Under the pieces are notes generated by a model. That model searched no databases, was not told the origin of the DNA, and worked only from the letters and a program-made list of their open reading frames with translations. Source: Streptomyces ochraceiscleroticus (GTDB lineage: Bacteria > Actinomycetota > Actinomycetes > Streptomycetales > Streptomycetaceae). Taken from it: a DNA stretch of 64,000 bases. How positions within the stretch are numbered: position 1 is the first letter of the stretch; the number at the start of each line of letters is the position of its first letter. Shown here one piece after another: positions 41,413 to 50,094 of this stretch. Where the stretch lies: positions 1-64,000 of the forward strand of contig NZ_JOAX01000019.1 of the NCBI RefSeq assembly GCF_000720485.1. Reading direction: 5' to 3'. A program made the translations under genes and the position numbers.

Positions 41413-42321
41413 ATGACCGGCACGTCGTACATGGAGCAGGAGCTGAGCAGCCAGCCGGAGACGTGGCGCGAGGCCGCGCGCCTCGGCGGTGAAGACGGCC
41501 CACTGCCGAAGCACGGCCTGCGCGTCGCGGTCATCGGCTGCGGCACGTCATGGTTCATGGCGCAGTCGTACGCCGCGCTGCGCGAAGCCAACGGCGCCGG
41601 CGTCACCGACGCCTTCCCCGCCTCCGAGAGCTTCCTCGGCGCCGACCGCGGCTATGACGCGGTGGTGGCCATCACCCGCTCCGGGACCACGACAGAGGTC
41701 CTGCGCATACTCGAGGCCGCCCGCGGCCGGATTCCCACGGTGACCCTGCTCGGAGACCAGGACACCCCGGCGAGGAGGCTCTCCGACGAGACCGTCGCGC
41801 TGCCCTTCGCCGACGAACGCTCCGTCGTACAGACCCGGTTCGCCACCACGGCCCTGGCCCTGCTCCGCGCCCATCTGGGCGAAGACCTCTCCTCGGCGAT
41901 ACGCGACGCCGAGGAAGCACTGACCACCCCCGTCGCGCAGGAGTGGATCGACGCCGAGCAGTTCTCCTTCCTCGGCACCGGATGGACCGTCGGCCTGGCC
42001 AACGAGGCGGCGCTCAAGATGCGCGAGGCGTCCCAGAGTTGGACCGAGTCCTACCCGGCCATGGAGTACCGGCACGGCCCGATATCCATAGCCGCTCCGG
42101 GCCGCGTCACCTGGCTCTTCGGCGACGCGCCGGACGGGCTGGCGGAGGAGGTCACCCGGACCGGCGCCCGTTTCGTGACGCACGACCGTGACCCGCTCGC
42201 AGACCTCGTACTGATCCACCGCGTCGCACTGGCCCGAGCCCGCGCCCGCGGCCTGGACCCCGACAACCCCCGCAGCCTCACCCGCTCGGTCATGCTCGAC
42301 AACGCCCCATCGGCCCCCTGA
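41413..42321 (+). CDS. SIS-domain sugar isomerase (AgaS/GlmS isomerase-like)
   Basis: A 302-residue protein with two SIS phosphosugar-binding halves, resembling the isomerase half of GlmS and AgaS-type ketose/aldose isomerases. Visible motifs are AVIGCGTSWFMAQSYAALRE, AITRSGTTTEVL and EAALKMREASQSWTESYPAM followed by EYRHGP. With the adjacent class II aldolase and DeoR repressor it probably handles an amino-sugar phosphate (deamination/isomerisation before aldol cleavage). ATG 41413 precedes the fold; upstream 41280-41412 is relatively AT-rich, with repeated TTGCA and TTTCACTCACT suggesting operator sites. Confidence 0.83.
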   Translation: MTGTSYMEQELSSQPETWREAARLGGEDGPLPKHGLRVAVIGCGTSWFMAQSYAALREANGAGVTDAFPASESFLGADRGYDAVVAITRSGTTTEVLRILEAARGRIPTVTLLGDQDTPARRLSDETVALPFADERSVVQTRFATTALALLRAHLGEDLSSAIRDAEEALTTPVAQEWIDAEQFSFLGTGWTVGLANEAALKMREASQSWTESYPAMEYRHGPISIAAPGRVTWLFGDAPDGLAEEVTRTGARFVTHDRDPLADLVLIHRVALARARARGLDPDNPRSLTRSVMLDNAPSAP

Positions 42322-42415
42322 TCACCCGATGGCCCCCTGATTCCCAACTGCCCTGCCCTGTGTCCTGACCTGACTGTCTTTCCTCACCCGTCCATACGCC
42401 AGGGAGGCCGGCTCC

Positions 42416-43297
42416 ATGCCCCTCGTCCCCACGTCAGAGATAGTCCAGGCCGCCGATGAGGCACGGGTCGGCGCGGTGTCGTTCAACGTCATCCACCTGG
42501 AGACCGCCGAGGCGCTGGTCACCGCCGCCGAGCGTACGGGCATCCCGGTCATCCTCCAGATCAGTGAGAACTGCATCCGCTATCACGGCAGCCTGCTGCC
42601 GATCACCCGGGCCACCCTCGCGCTCGCGGAAGCCTCCCCCGCACGGACAGCGGTGCACCTGGACCACATCACCCAGCCGCAGTTGGTGCACGAGGGAGTC
42701 GCGGCCGGGGTGAGTTCGGTGATGGTCGACGCCTCGGCCCTCCCCTACGAGGAGAACGTCGCGACCACCGCCGAGCTGACCGCCTGGTGCCACGACCGGG
42801 ACGTGTACGTCGAAGCGGAGCTGGGCGAGGTCGGCGGCAAGGACGGTGTCCACGCACCGGGCGTGCGCACCGACCCGAAGGAAGCACTGGCTTACGTCAC
42901 GGCCACGGGGGTCGACGCGCTCGCCGTGGCGGTCGGGTCGTCGCACGCCATGCGGGAGCGCACGGCCGTACTGGACAAGGAGCTCATCGCCGAACTGCAC
43001 GAGAAACTGCCGGTTCCGCTCGTACTCCACGGCTCCTCGGGCGTACCTGACGAAGAGCTGCGCCGGGCGATCGCCGCCGGCATGACGAAGATCAATATCT
43101 CGACCCACCTGGTCTCGGTCTTCACCCGCTCCCTCCGGGACACGCTGGCCGGCGACCCGGACCTGGTGGACTCGCGGAAGTACATCAAGCCGGCCCGGGC
43201 GGCGGTCGCCGACGAGGCGGCCCGAATACTGAGTGTCCTCGGCGGGACGACGGCGCTCCCGGGCCAGTACTCCCCCGCGGCCTCGGCCCGCGGCTGA
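42416..43297 (+). CDS. Class II fructose/tagatose-bisphosphate aldolase family protein
   Basis: A 293-residue zinc aldolase. Zinc and catalytic residues can be read in AVHLDHITQP (Asp-His), EAELGEVGGKDG, VAVGSSHAM and LHGSSGVPDEEL, followed by the phosphate-binding GMTKINISTHL. It splits a ketose-1,6-bisphosphate or related phosphate into dihydroxyacetone phosphate and an aldehyde. The SIS neighbour favours a tagatose/galactosamine-type (GatY/AgaY) over a glycolytic role. It lies 94 bp downstream of the SIS gene. Confidence 0.88.
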   Translation: MPLVPTSEIVQAADEARVGAVSFNVIHLETAEALVTAAERTGIPVILQISENCIRYHGSLLPITRATLALAEASPARTAVHLDHITQPQLVHEGVAAGVSSVMVDASALPYEENVATTAELTAWCHDRDVYVEAELGEVGGKDGVHAPGVRTDPKEALAYVTATGVDALAVAVGSSHAMRERTAVLDKELIAELHEKLPVPLVLHGSSGVPDEELRRAIAAGMTKINISTHLVSVFTRSLRDTLAGDPDLVDSRKYIKPARAAVADEAARILSVLGGTTALPGQYSPAASARG

Positions 43298-43405
43298 CGC
43301 CGAGGCCGGCGCCGACGTTCACGCCCACGCCCGGCGCCGGGGCTGACGCCGGCGCCAACGCACCAGCGCTACGAGCGGCGTACAGGCGGCGGTTAGGGTC
43401 TTCGC

Positions 43406-44230
43406 ATGAAGCGCCATGAACGGATGAATGCCCTGCTGGAGCTGCTCGGGGAACGCGGCAGGGTGGAAGTCGACGAGGCGGCGACCGCGCTGGAGGTCTC
43501 GGCCGCGACGATGCGCCGCGACATGGACGCGCTGGCCGAGCAGCAGTTGCTCACCCGGACGCGTGGCGGTGCGGTGCTGAGTTCCGTGGCGTACGACCTG
43601 CCCATCCGTTACAAGCACGCCCATCGCGCGGCGGAGAAGGAGGCGGTGGCCCAGGCGGCGGCCAGGCTGGTCGAGCGCGGCGACGTTGTCGGGCTCAGCG
43701 GCGGTACGACCACCACGGAGATCGCCCGGGTCCTCGCGACCCGGCCGGAGTTCGCGGAGGCCGGTCCGCAGCCGCACCTGACGATCGTCACGAACTCGCT
43801 CAACATCGCCAACGAGCTCGCCGTACGGCCACAGATCAAGATCGTGCTGACGGGTGGCGTCGCACAGTCGCGGTCGTTCGAGCTGGTCGGCCCGTTCAGT
43901 GAGCTGGTGCTGCAGCAGATCTCCGTGGACATCGCGTTCATCGGCGCGAACGGCATGGACCCGCAGATGGGGGCCACCGTGCACGACGAGGCGGAGGCCC
44001 GCGTCAACCGCCTCATGGCCGAGCGGTCCCGGCGAGCCGTCGTCGTCGCGGACTCGTCCAAGATCGGCGCCCGCTGCTTCGCCCGGGTCGGCGACGCCGA
44101 TGTGTTTGACACGTTCATCACCGACGACAGGGCGGATGAATCCGCCAGAAAGGAGTTCACCGACCGCGGCCTGCGCGTCATCACCGCCTCGGCCCAGCAC
44201 CATGAGACGGTCACGATTGCGGAGGACTGA
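43406..44230 (+). CDS. DeoR/GlpR family transcriptional repressor
   Basis: A 274-residue repressor. The N-terminal HTH (about 1-55) has MNALLELLGERGRVEVDEAA and SAATMRRDMDALAEQQLLTR. The sugar-phosphate-binding DeoRC domain covers about 75-235, with VGLSGGTTTTEIARVL and ADSSKIGARCFARVGD. It probably senses the phosphorylated intermediate of the SIS/aldolase pathway and represses this cassette. It is followed by a long tandem-repeat region rather than an obvious terminator. Confidence 0.9.
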   Translation: MKRHERMNALLELLGERGRVEVDEAATALEVSAATMRRDMDALAEQQLLTRTRGGAVLSSVAYDLPIRYKHAHRAAEKEAVAQAAARLVERGDVVGLSGGTTTTEIARVLATRPEFAEAGPQPHLTIVTNSLNIANELAVRPQIKIVLTGGVAQSRSFELVGPFSELVLQQISVDIAFIGANGMDPQMGATVHDEAEARVNRLMAERSRRAVVVADSSKIGARCFARVGDADVFDTFITDDRADESARKEFTDRGLRVITASAQHHETVTIAED

Positions 44231-44318
44231 CGAGGCGTGATGGGGGCCGGTGCGGTCCGAGCTGCGCGACGAGGTCTGGCATGGCCTGAGCGACGCGGCG
44301 AGGAGTGGCCAGAGCGGC

Positions 44319-44729
44319 GTGACGGGGACCGACGCAGCCCGAGCGGCACGGTGAGGGCCGGCGCGGCCTGACCGGCGGGACGAGGGCCGGCGCAGCCTGA
44401 GCGGTGACTTGACGGGGGCCCGCGCGGCACGAGCGGGGACGTGACGAGGGCCCCCGTGGCCTGCGGCGGCAACGTGACGGGACCCGCGCGGCCCGAGCGG
44501 AGATGTGACGGGGGCGCGCGGCCTGAGGCGGGGAGCGGGACGAGGGCCCGCGCAGCCCGAGCGGTGACGCGACGAGGGCCCCGCGGCCTGCGGCGGGGAT
44601 GTGACGAGGGCCCTCGTGGGTTGAGGCGGGGGCGTGACAAGGGCCCTCGCGGGTTGAGGCAGGGATGTGACGAGGGCCCCGCCACCTGAGGCGGGGCGTG
44701 ACGGGGGCCCGGGCGGGCCGAGGCGGGGG
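44319..44729. repeat. Degenerate ~32-bp minisatellite, 13 copies
   Basis: Copies begin at 44319, 44351, 44377, 44409, 44441, 44474, 44505, 44537, 44569, 44601, 44634, 44667 and 44698, spaced 31-33 bp except for one 26-bp unit. Each starts near GTGACGAGGGCCC and ends near CGAGCGG or GAGGCGGGG. Weaker copies may extend to about 44240 and 44810. The gap 44231-44905 holds no other gene. The period is not a multiple of three, arguing against protein repeats. Confidence 0.9.
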
Positions 44730-44905
44730 CGTGTCGAGGAGTGGCGGGGCCTGAGCGGCACGGCGGGGCCGGCGCGGGCAGAGCAGCGTGACGGGGTCGG
44801 TGCTGTCGCGGCCGCGACGACCGGGGGCACGGGTGTCGTACGTCCATCCCATGCGCCATGGCCGGCGTCCGCTGTGGGCCGCTGTGGGTCCGCCGGGGGC
44901 GGCCG

Positions 44906-45694
44906 TTACGTGGGGCGGAGGAGGGCTTCGGCGCCGCCGTCTATGAAGAGGAGCTGGCCGGTCACGTGGGTGTTCTCGGGTGAGGTGAGCCAGGTCAGGA
45001 GCGGGGCGACCTGTTCGGGGCGGGCGTAACCGTGGAGCGGCATCGGGACGGCGGTGTCGACGGCCTGGCGCGTGGCGGGGTCGGCGAGCATGCCTTCGGT
45101 CATCGGGGTCAGGACGGTGCCGGGGCCGATGGCGTTCAGGGGGATGCCGGCGCCCGCCCAGTCGGGGGTGACCGCGGTGCGCCGTACCCAGCGGGCGATG
45201 GCCGCCTTGGACGAGCCGTAGAGGAGGTATCCCTCGCCCCGGTCGATGGCGCTCTGCGCCGCAGTGGTCGTCGCCGCCTCGTCACCGGCCAGTGCGGCGT
45301 CAACGACAGCCGGATCGGAGGGGTGCACGGCGGCGACGGAGGCGACAACGGCCGCGCGCGGGTCGGTGCCGGCGGCGAGCAGCGGGCGCAGGCGTTCCAG
45401 GGTGGCGACCGCACCGAAGTAGTTGACCTTGAGGGTGTCGGGCGTGAAGTGCGCGAGGCCGGCGCAGGCGATGACGGCGTCGAGCCGGCCACCGGCGAAT
45501 TCCCGGGCGCGGGCGGCCAGTTCGGCGCGGCCCTGCTCCGTGGCGAGGTCGGCCGCTATCGCGACGCCGGCTGCCTCGATGGTCCGGTCGGCACCGATGA
45601 CGGTGTGGCCCTCCGCGCGGAGGCGGGCCGCGGTGGCCTCGCCGATGCCTGATGCCGCTCCGGTGACGAGGTAAGTGCGCGAGGCAGAGGGCAT
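44906..45694 (-). CDS. SDR family oxidoreductase
   Basis: A 262-residue short-chain dehydrogenase. It has VTGAASGIGEATAARL (cofactor loop), ACAGLA, and the catalytic Tyr-Lys in LLYGSSKAAIARWVRR, with a C-terminal VTGQLLFIDGGAEALL. An insert around 120-145 and the overall arrangement recall 3-alpha-hydroxysteroid dehydrogenase-type SDRs. ATG 45694 is preceded by GAAGGAG; a longer frame adds nine residues. It diverges from a TetR gene that probably controls it through the dyads at 45749-45776. Confidence 0.87.
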   Translation of the reverse strand: MPSASRTYLVTGAASGIGEATAARLRAEGHTVIGADRTIEAAGVAIAADLATEQGRAELAARAREFAGGRLDAVIACAGLAHFTPDTLKVNYFGAVATLERLRPLLAAGTDPRAAVVASVAAVHPSDPAVVDAALAGDEAATTTAAQSAIDRGEGYLLYGSSKAAIARWVRRTAVTPDWAGAGIPLNAIGPGTVLTPMTEGMLADPATRQAVDTAVPMPLHGYARPEQVAPLLTWLTSPENTHVTGQLLFIDGGAEALLRPT

Positions 45695-45748
45695 GGTCGG
45701 TGGCTCCTTCGCTGCCGGCACCGCCGGCCTCGGGCGAGTGGAGTGACC

Positions 45749-45776
45749 AACCTAGGTTAAATGGCATGGCGTGCCA
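45749..45776. promoter_or_regulatory. Candidate TetR operator dyads
   Basis: AACCTAGGTT (45749-45758, perfect palindrome) and TGGCA-TGGCG-TGCCA (45762-45776, 5-bp arms) lie 55-82 bp upstream of the SDR start, between the divergent SDR and TetR genes. Their location fits autoregulated TetR control. Confidence 0.5.
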
Positions 45777-45967
45777 ATAAGGGCGGTAAGGGATGGGGGT
45801 GGCGAGAGGGACGGGGGGAGAGACGCTCGGGTGCGGTCCGAAGAGGCACGCCCAATCTGTGGCGCAGGTGAGGTGAGTGGCGTGGGGGGGCTGTGGCAGA
45901 GTGACGAGGTTCCGGGGGCGACGCCGGAGTACGGGCGGCAGGGCGCGGCGGGAGAGGGGCGACGCAC

Positions 45968-46570
45968 ATGGCAGCAGGGCGGGGGCGGCCGTCGATCGGC
46001 GAAGCGCGGCGTCAGGCGACTCGGATGGCGATTGCCGAGGCGGCGGCGGAGTTGTTCTCCGAGCGTGGGTACGAGGCGACGACGGTCGAGCACATCGCGG
46101 GGGCGGCCGGTATCTCGCTGCGTACCTTTTACCGGTACTGCCCGGCGAAGGAGGACGCGCTCACGCCGGTCTTCACCTCGAGCGTCAGCGGTCTCGCCGA
46201 CGAGCTGGCGGCGCGGCCTGCCGAGGAGCCGCTGAGCAAGGCCGTCGAGGCGGCGTTCGCCGAGGCGGCGTCCCTGCGCCGCCTGGCGGACGCGGACCGG
46301 GCGCGGCGGCTGCTCCGGGTGATGGACTCGGTACCGGCACTCCGTACGCGCTGGCTGGCAGCCGGGCGGGAGCTGCAGGACCGGCTGGCGCCGGTGCTCG
46401 CGCCGCGTACCGGCGGCGATCCCGAGAGCATGGAGACCCGGCTGCTGGCCGCGGCGCTGATCGATGCGATCACGGTGGCGATGGAGTACTGGGCACGGGG
46501 AGACGGGGCGGAGGACGTCATGGCGCTGACGGCTCGGGCGTTGCGGTACCTACGGATCGACCACCTGTAG
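45968..46570 (+). CDS. TetR family transcriptional regulator
   Basis: A 200-residue repressor. The N-terminal HTH (about 17-65) reads AIAEAAAELFSERGYEATTV then ISLRTFYRYCPAKEDAL. The C-terminal ligand domain is helical and unclassified (AcyR/MftR-like C-terminus in general form). It is divergent from an SDR gene with operator-like dyads between, so the SDR gene is its probable target. The ligand is unknown. A hairpin follows at 46589-46621. Confidence 0.9.
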   Translation: MAAGRGRPSIGEARRQATRMAIAEAAAELFSERGYEATTVEHIAGAAGISLRTFYRYCPAKEDALTPVFTSSVSGLADELAARPAEEPLSKAVEAAFAEAASLRRLADADRARRLLRVMDSVPALRTRWLAAGRELQDRLAPVLAPRTGGDPESMETRLLAAALIDAITVAMEYWARGDGAEDVMALTARALRYLRIDHL

Positions 46571-46588
46571 CCAATCGACGACCGGCAT

Positions 46589-46621
46589 CCACTGACCGAC
46601 GACGCCCCGGTCGGTCGGTGG
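46589..46621 (+). terminator. Hairpin after the TetR gene
   Basis: CCACTGACCGAC pairs with GTCGGTCGGTGG with one mismatch around about nine bases, 18 bp after the stop. Confidence 0.6.
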
Positions 46622-46776
46622 CCGCAGCACGGGCGGAGCGTCCTCGTGGGCGTGCTCCCGTGCCGGGCGCCCCGCGTGCCCCCCGTACCGCAGCGTGCTC
46701 CCTTGCACGGGTGGGGTGCCCCTTGTCCGGCTCGCGGAAAATGCGATAGTCAAGTGGACCGATCACGGGGGGACCC

Positions 46777-47097
46777 ATGCGTAGATTTCTGGCTGCAGTC
46801 GTCACTGCCGCCGCGCTGAGCGGGGCGCTGGGGATAGCGTCGGCGGAGCCGGCCGCCGCCGCGTCCGGGCACCAGCGGGCACCGCAGTGCGTCAAGGTGG
46901 TCAAGTACTTCACGAAGAAGCACAAGCGGTACGTCCGGCTGACGAACCTGTGCGACAGGCGGACCGCCTGTTACACCGTCGTCGTACCGGCGCGCCCCGA
47001 TAAGCGCGGCCGACTCAAGAAGGACACGACGAAGAACGTGCGCTACGGAACGGACCGCGACCCGCGGGCGCTGTACGTCAAGAATCGTCCCTGCTGA
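46777..47097 (+). CDS. Small secreted basic protein, 106 residues
   Basis: A signal peptide (MRRFLAAVVTAAALSGALGIASA, cleavage around EPAAAA) precedes a mature, strongly basic domain of about 75 residues with four cysteines (APQCVKVV, NLCDRRTACYTVVV, KNRPC), probably two disulfides. It could be a small beta-rich inhibitor or binding protein. I recognise no named family. It is monocistronic, and the weak GGGCTGA/TCAGCCC repeat at 47125-47151 may end the transcript. Confidence 0.7.
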   Translation: MRRFLAAVVTAAALSGALGIASAEPAAAASGHQRAPQCVKVVKYFTKKHKRYVRLTNLCDRRTACYTVVVPARPDKRGRLKKDTTKNVRYGTDRDPRALYVKNRPC

Positions 47098-47226
47098 TGA
47101 GGAAGACGCACAGCACGTAAGGACGGGCTGACGGCGGCTGGTGATCAGCCCATGGCGGCTGCGCCTCGGGCTGATCCGCCCCCGACCGACGGCGCCCGTG
47201 ACGCGTCCCTCACCCCGGCCTAATTC

Positions 47227-47252
47227 TTCACTAGTAAAACACCTGCTAATCT
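47227..47252 (+). promoter_or_regulatory. Promoter region of the second FUSC gene, likely leaderless
   Basis: TAATCT (47247-47252) is a good -10, six bases before the ATG at 47259, so transcription would start at the codon; no ribosome-binding site is visible. The near-palindrome TTCACTAGTAAA (47227-47238) covers the -35 position and may bind a MarR-type repressor. Confidence 0.5.
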
Positions 47253-47258
47253 TTATGT

Positions 47259-49157
47259 ATGGGCAAGCACGCTGGACCGACACGACTGAGACAAAAGGAC
47301 ACGAAGAACCACGCCAAGAGCGACACGAAGAACGTCGGCGGCGTCATCCGGACGCGGCCACTGCCGGTCAAGAGCACCGTGCGGCTGCGTCGTCCGCTGG
47401 AGAGGCGGCACTGGCACAAGCCCGCGTTCAGCGCGGCCGTCGCGATTGCCGTGCCCGACCTGGCGCTGCTCGCCCTGGACCGGATGGACCTGGTCCTCTA
47501 CACCTCGGCCGGTGCGATGTGCGCACTCTACGGGCACAACAAGCCGTACGCCGCGCGCGCCCGGACCGTCGCCTGGGTGGTCCTCTCCATGATCGCCAGC
47601 CTTGCCGTCGGGCTGGTCAGCTCCGCCTTCATCGGCAACACCATGCTGCTCGTGCTGATCGCCTCGGCGCTGGCGGCGGTGCACAAGATGATGTGCGACG
47701 CGACCCGTATCGGACCGCCCGGCAACCTCATCATCACCTTCATCTCGGCCTCCGCCTTCTTCGTGCCGCAGCAGCCGGGCCTGATCCCCTTCCACCTGCT
47801 GCTCGCCGTCGCGGGCGGCGCCGTCGCGTGGCTGGTGTGCATGGCGCCCTGGCTCGTACGGCCGGAGGGACCGCAGCGGATCGCCACGGCGCGGGCGCTG
47901 GAGGCCGCGGCCGGACTGCTGCGTGCCGCACCCGACGCCGCCGGCCCCCGCCATGCCACCTCGGCCGCGGTCAACGCCGGCTGGCAGACGCTGTTCCTCG
48001 TACCGGCCCGCAGCGCGGCCAAGTACACCGCCAGGGCCCGCCTGGAGCGCCTGCTCATCCACGCCGAATCCGCCCTGGCCGAGCCGGCCGCCGGTGCCCG
48101 CGCCGCGGACGCCGCGCGCTTCGACGCCTGGGCACAGGACCTGCGCCGCGGCCGGCCGCTCCCCGAGGTCGCACTGGACGCCGGGCAGGCCGCGGAACTG
48201 GCGGGCATCGCTGCCGACCAGGCGGCACTGGCCGGGGCGGGGCAGGAAGCACTGGCCCGGACCGCTGCCGGGTCCGGACCGGACGGTGGCGCGGTCGATC
48301 TGCGCCGTCCCTCCCCCGACCACCTGCGCGGCTTCCGGCCCGTACTGAAGCAGCTACGGCCCGGTTCGCCGCTGCTGCCGATAGGGGCGCGCGTCATGAT
48401 CGGCTGTACGCTCGCGGGCTGGGCCTCCATGGCCGTCGGCTCCGAGCACCCGTACTGGGCGGTGGTCACCGCGGCCTCGGTCTTCCAGGCCAACACCACG
48501 CTCTCCTGGCAGCGCGCCGTTCAGCGTGCCCTGGGCAACCTCCTCGGGCTGCTGCTCTTCACCGCGCTGCTGCCGGTGATCCACACCGGTCACCTGGCGA
48601 TGGTGCTGCTGGTGCTCCTCTTCCAGATCGGCGCTGAGGCGTGGATTCCCCGCAACTACTGGCTCGGCTCCGTCTGCGTCACCCCGATGGCACTGCTGCT
48701 CACCTCCTTCGGCAACGCGATGCCCGCGGGCGTCCTCGTCCGCGACCGGTGGGTGGACACAGTGGTCGGCGCGGTCATCGGCCTGGTCTGCTGCGTACTG
48801 GTGACCAACCGGCGCGCCACCGACCGCATCGAGGCCGCGGTGGCCCGCGTCGTCGCGGCCCGGGAAGCGGCGGCCGCGGTGCTCGAGGCGGACCTGCCGG
48901 ACGACCCCGAGACGGGAAACGGGGGCCGGTACGAAGCGGGACACGAGGCGGGATGCGAGGCAGGACGCGAAGCGGGCTGGGCCCGCGACCGGCTCGCGGC
49001 GGCGCTGGTCGAACTGCGCGAGGCCGTCGAGGTCGCCTCGGGCGAGTGGTGGCAGCGCGCCCTGCCCGCCGAGCGCGTCGCCCTCACCGAGCGCGACGGC
49101 CACCGCACCCTCGCCCGCCTCGTCCGGCTCCTCACCGCGCCGACGCTGGCGGCGTAG
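47259..49157 (+). CDS. FUSC family membrane protein
   Basis: A 632-residue membrane protein in two modules: N-terminal helices (about 55-180; LVLYTSAGAMCALYGHNKPYA) and a second set (about 375-510), with GSEHPYWAVVTAASVFQANT and RAVQRALGNLLGLLLFTALL as the FUSC core. The long soluble C-terminal part includes an Ala/Glu/Gly repeat near 555-575. It is a probable exporter of aromatic or amphipathic compounds; substrate unknown. The MarR gene 294 bp downstream may regulate it, a common pairing. It differs clearly from the FUSC protein at 8729. Confidence 0.87.
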   Translation: MGKHAGPTRLRQKDTKNHAKSDTKNVGGVIRTRPLPVKSTVRLRRPLERRHWHKPAFSAAVAIAVPDLALLALDRMDLVLYTSAGAMCALYGHNKPYAARARTVAWVVLSMIASLAVGLVSSAFIGNTMLLVLIASALAAVHKMMCDATRIGPPGNLIITFISASAFFVPQQPGLIPFHLLLAVAGGAVAWLVCMAPWLVRPEGPQRIATARALEAAAGLLRAAPDAAGPRHATSAAVNAGWQTLFLVPARSAAKYTARARLERLLIHAESALAEPAAGARAADAARFDAWAQDLRRGRPLPEVALDAGQAAELAGIAADQAALAGAGQEALARTAAGSGPDGGAVDLRRPSPDHLRGFRPVLKQLRPGSPLLPIGARVMIGCTLAGWASMAVGSEHPYWAVVTAASVFQANTTLSWQRAVQRALGNLLGLLLFTALLPVIHTGHLAMVLLVLLFQIGAEAWIPRNYWLGSVCVTPMALLLTSFGNAMPAGVLVRDRWVDTVVGAVIGLVCCVLVTNRRATDRIEAAVARVVAAREAAAAVLEADLPDDPETGNGGRYEAGHEAGCEAGREAGWARDRLAAALVELREAVEVASGEWWQRALPAERVALTERDGHRTLARLVRLLTAPTLAA

Positions 49158-49210
49158 CGACCCAGCGCCCAGTGCCCAGCGGCTGCCAGCAGTACCAGAC
49201 AGGCACACAA

Positions 49211-49353
49211 CCCAGGCGTACGAACCAGGCGTACGCACAGGTCGCACGCACCAGTCGTACGCAGCAGGTGTACACGCGAGTCGCACAGACCTGTCGTACG
49301 CGCCAGTCGTACGGACCTGCCCTACCAACCGGACGTACGCGCCAGGCGTACGA
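49211..49353. repeat. 13-bp tandem repeat, 11 uninterrupted copies
   Basis: Eleven consecutive 13-mers fit the consensus ACCAGTCGTACGC without any indel, most preserving CGTACG. The array starts 53 bp after the FUSC stop (49157) and ends about 100 bp before the MarR gene. A weak twelfth copy may precede it. The period is not a multiple of three, so it is not coding. Confidence 0.93.
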
Positions 49354-49451
49354 GGCAACAGCGTCGGTGGTCCGGCCCCGGCGTGAGACACGGGTGCGCG
49401 CCCCGTGGGCAGAATGGGCGCGGAAGAACGGCGGACGAAGGAGAGCTGAGC

Positions 49452-49958
49452 GTGGCCGAGGACATCGTCGCAGGGGTACTGCGGCAGTGGCAGCAGGTGC
49501 ATCCCGGTCTCGACACCGGGCCGATGGCCGTGATCGGACGGCTCAACCGCTGCTCCGCGCTGCTCCAGCAGGCGGTGGACGCTCCCCTCGTACAGGAGGG
49601 GCTGACCCGCGCCGAATTCGACCTGCTCGGCACGCTGCGGCGCACCGGACGCGAGCTGACGCCGGGGCAGCTCGCGCGGGAGACGTTCGCGTCGGGCGCC
49701 GCCGTCACCAAGCGGCTGCGGCTGCTGGAGGAACGCGGCCTGGTCGCCCGGCGCGCCGACGCGCGCGACCGCCGGGTCGCCCACCTCAGCCTCACCGACC
49801 AGGGCCGCGAGCTGATCGACCGGCTGCTGCCCGATCAGCTCTCGTTCGAGTCCAGCCTGCTGTCCGGGCTGTCCGGCGAGGAGCTGGGGAACCTCTCCAC
49901 GACCCTCTCCGACCTGTTGCTGCACCTCGAAGGAAGGCTGGGCGCCCCTCGTACCTGA
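49452..49958 (+). CDS. MarR family transcriptional regulator
   Basis: A 168-residue regulator. The winged helix runs about 55-125 (LTRAEFDLLGTLRRTGRELT, FASGAAVTKRLRLLEERGLV, wing DARDRRVAHLSLTDQG). GTG 49452 follows GGAGAG; the longer frame is non-coding. It is downstream of a FUSC exporter gene and possibly its repressor; upstream lies the 13-bp CGTACG repeat array, which could hold multiple operator-like sites. Ligand unknown. Confidence 0.9.
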   Translation: MAEDIVAGVLRQWQQVHPGLDTGPMAVIGRLNRCSALLQQAVDAPLVQEGLTRAEFDLLGTLRRTGRELTPGQLARETFASGAAVTKRLRLLEERGLVARRADARDRRVAHLSLTDQGRELIDRLLPDQLSFESSLLSGLSGEELGNLSTTLSDLLLHLEGRLGAPRT

Positions 49959-49962
49959 GAGC

Positions 49963-49981
49963 GGCCCCGGCCGTCGGGGCC
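49963..49981 (+). terminator. Hairpin after the MarR gene
   Basis: GGCCCCG-GCCGT-CGGGGCC, perfect 7-bp arms, five bases after the stop codon. Confidence 0.6.
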
Positions 49982-50094
49982 CCCGGCCCGGCCGTCGGGA
50001 CAAAGCCTCGCCGCGCCGAATCGCGGCCGGGTGCGCCGCTTCCTACAGTGAGCCGTAAAGGCCCAGGGGCTTGTCCGGTAGTGAGGAGTGACCC

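Noticed and set aside
44319..44729. CRISPR array
   Set aside because: Units are contiguous and degenerate with no unique spacers, and no cas genes are present. The same reasoning applies to the arrays at 49211 and 51151.
43319..44859. Minus-strand frames with repeated Pro/Arg-rich peptides across the 32-bp array
   Set aside because: The repeat period is not a multiple of three, so the frame drifts, and the frames also overlap the well-supported DeoR gene.
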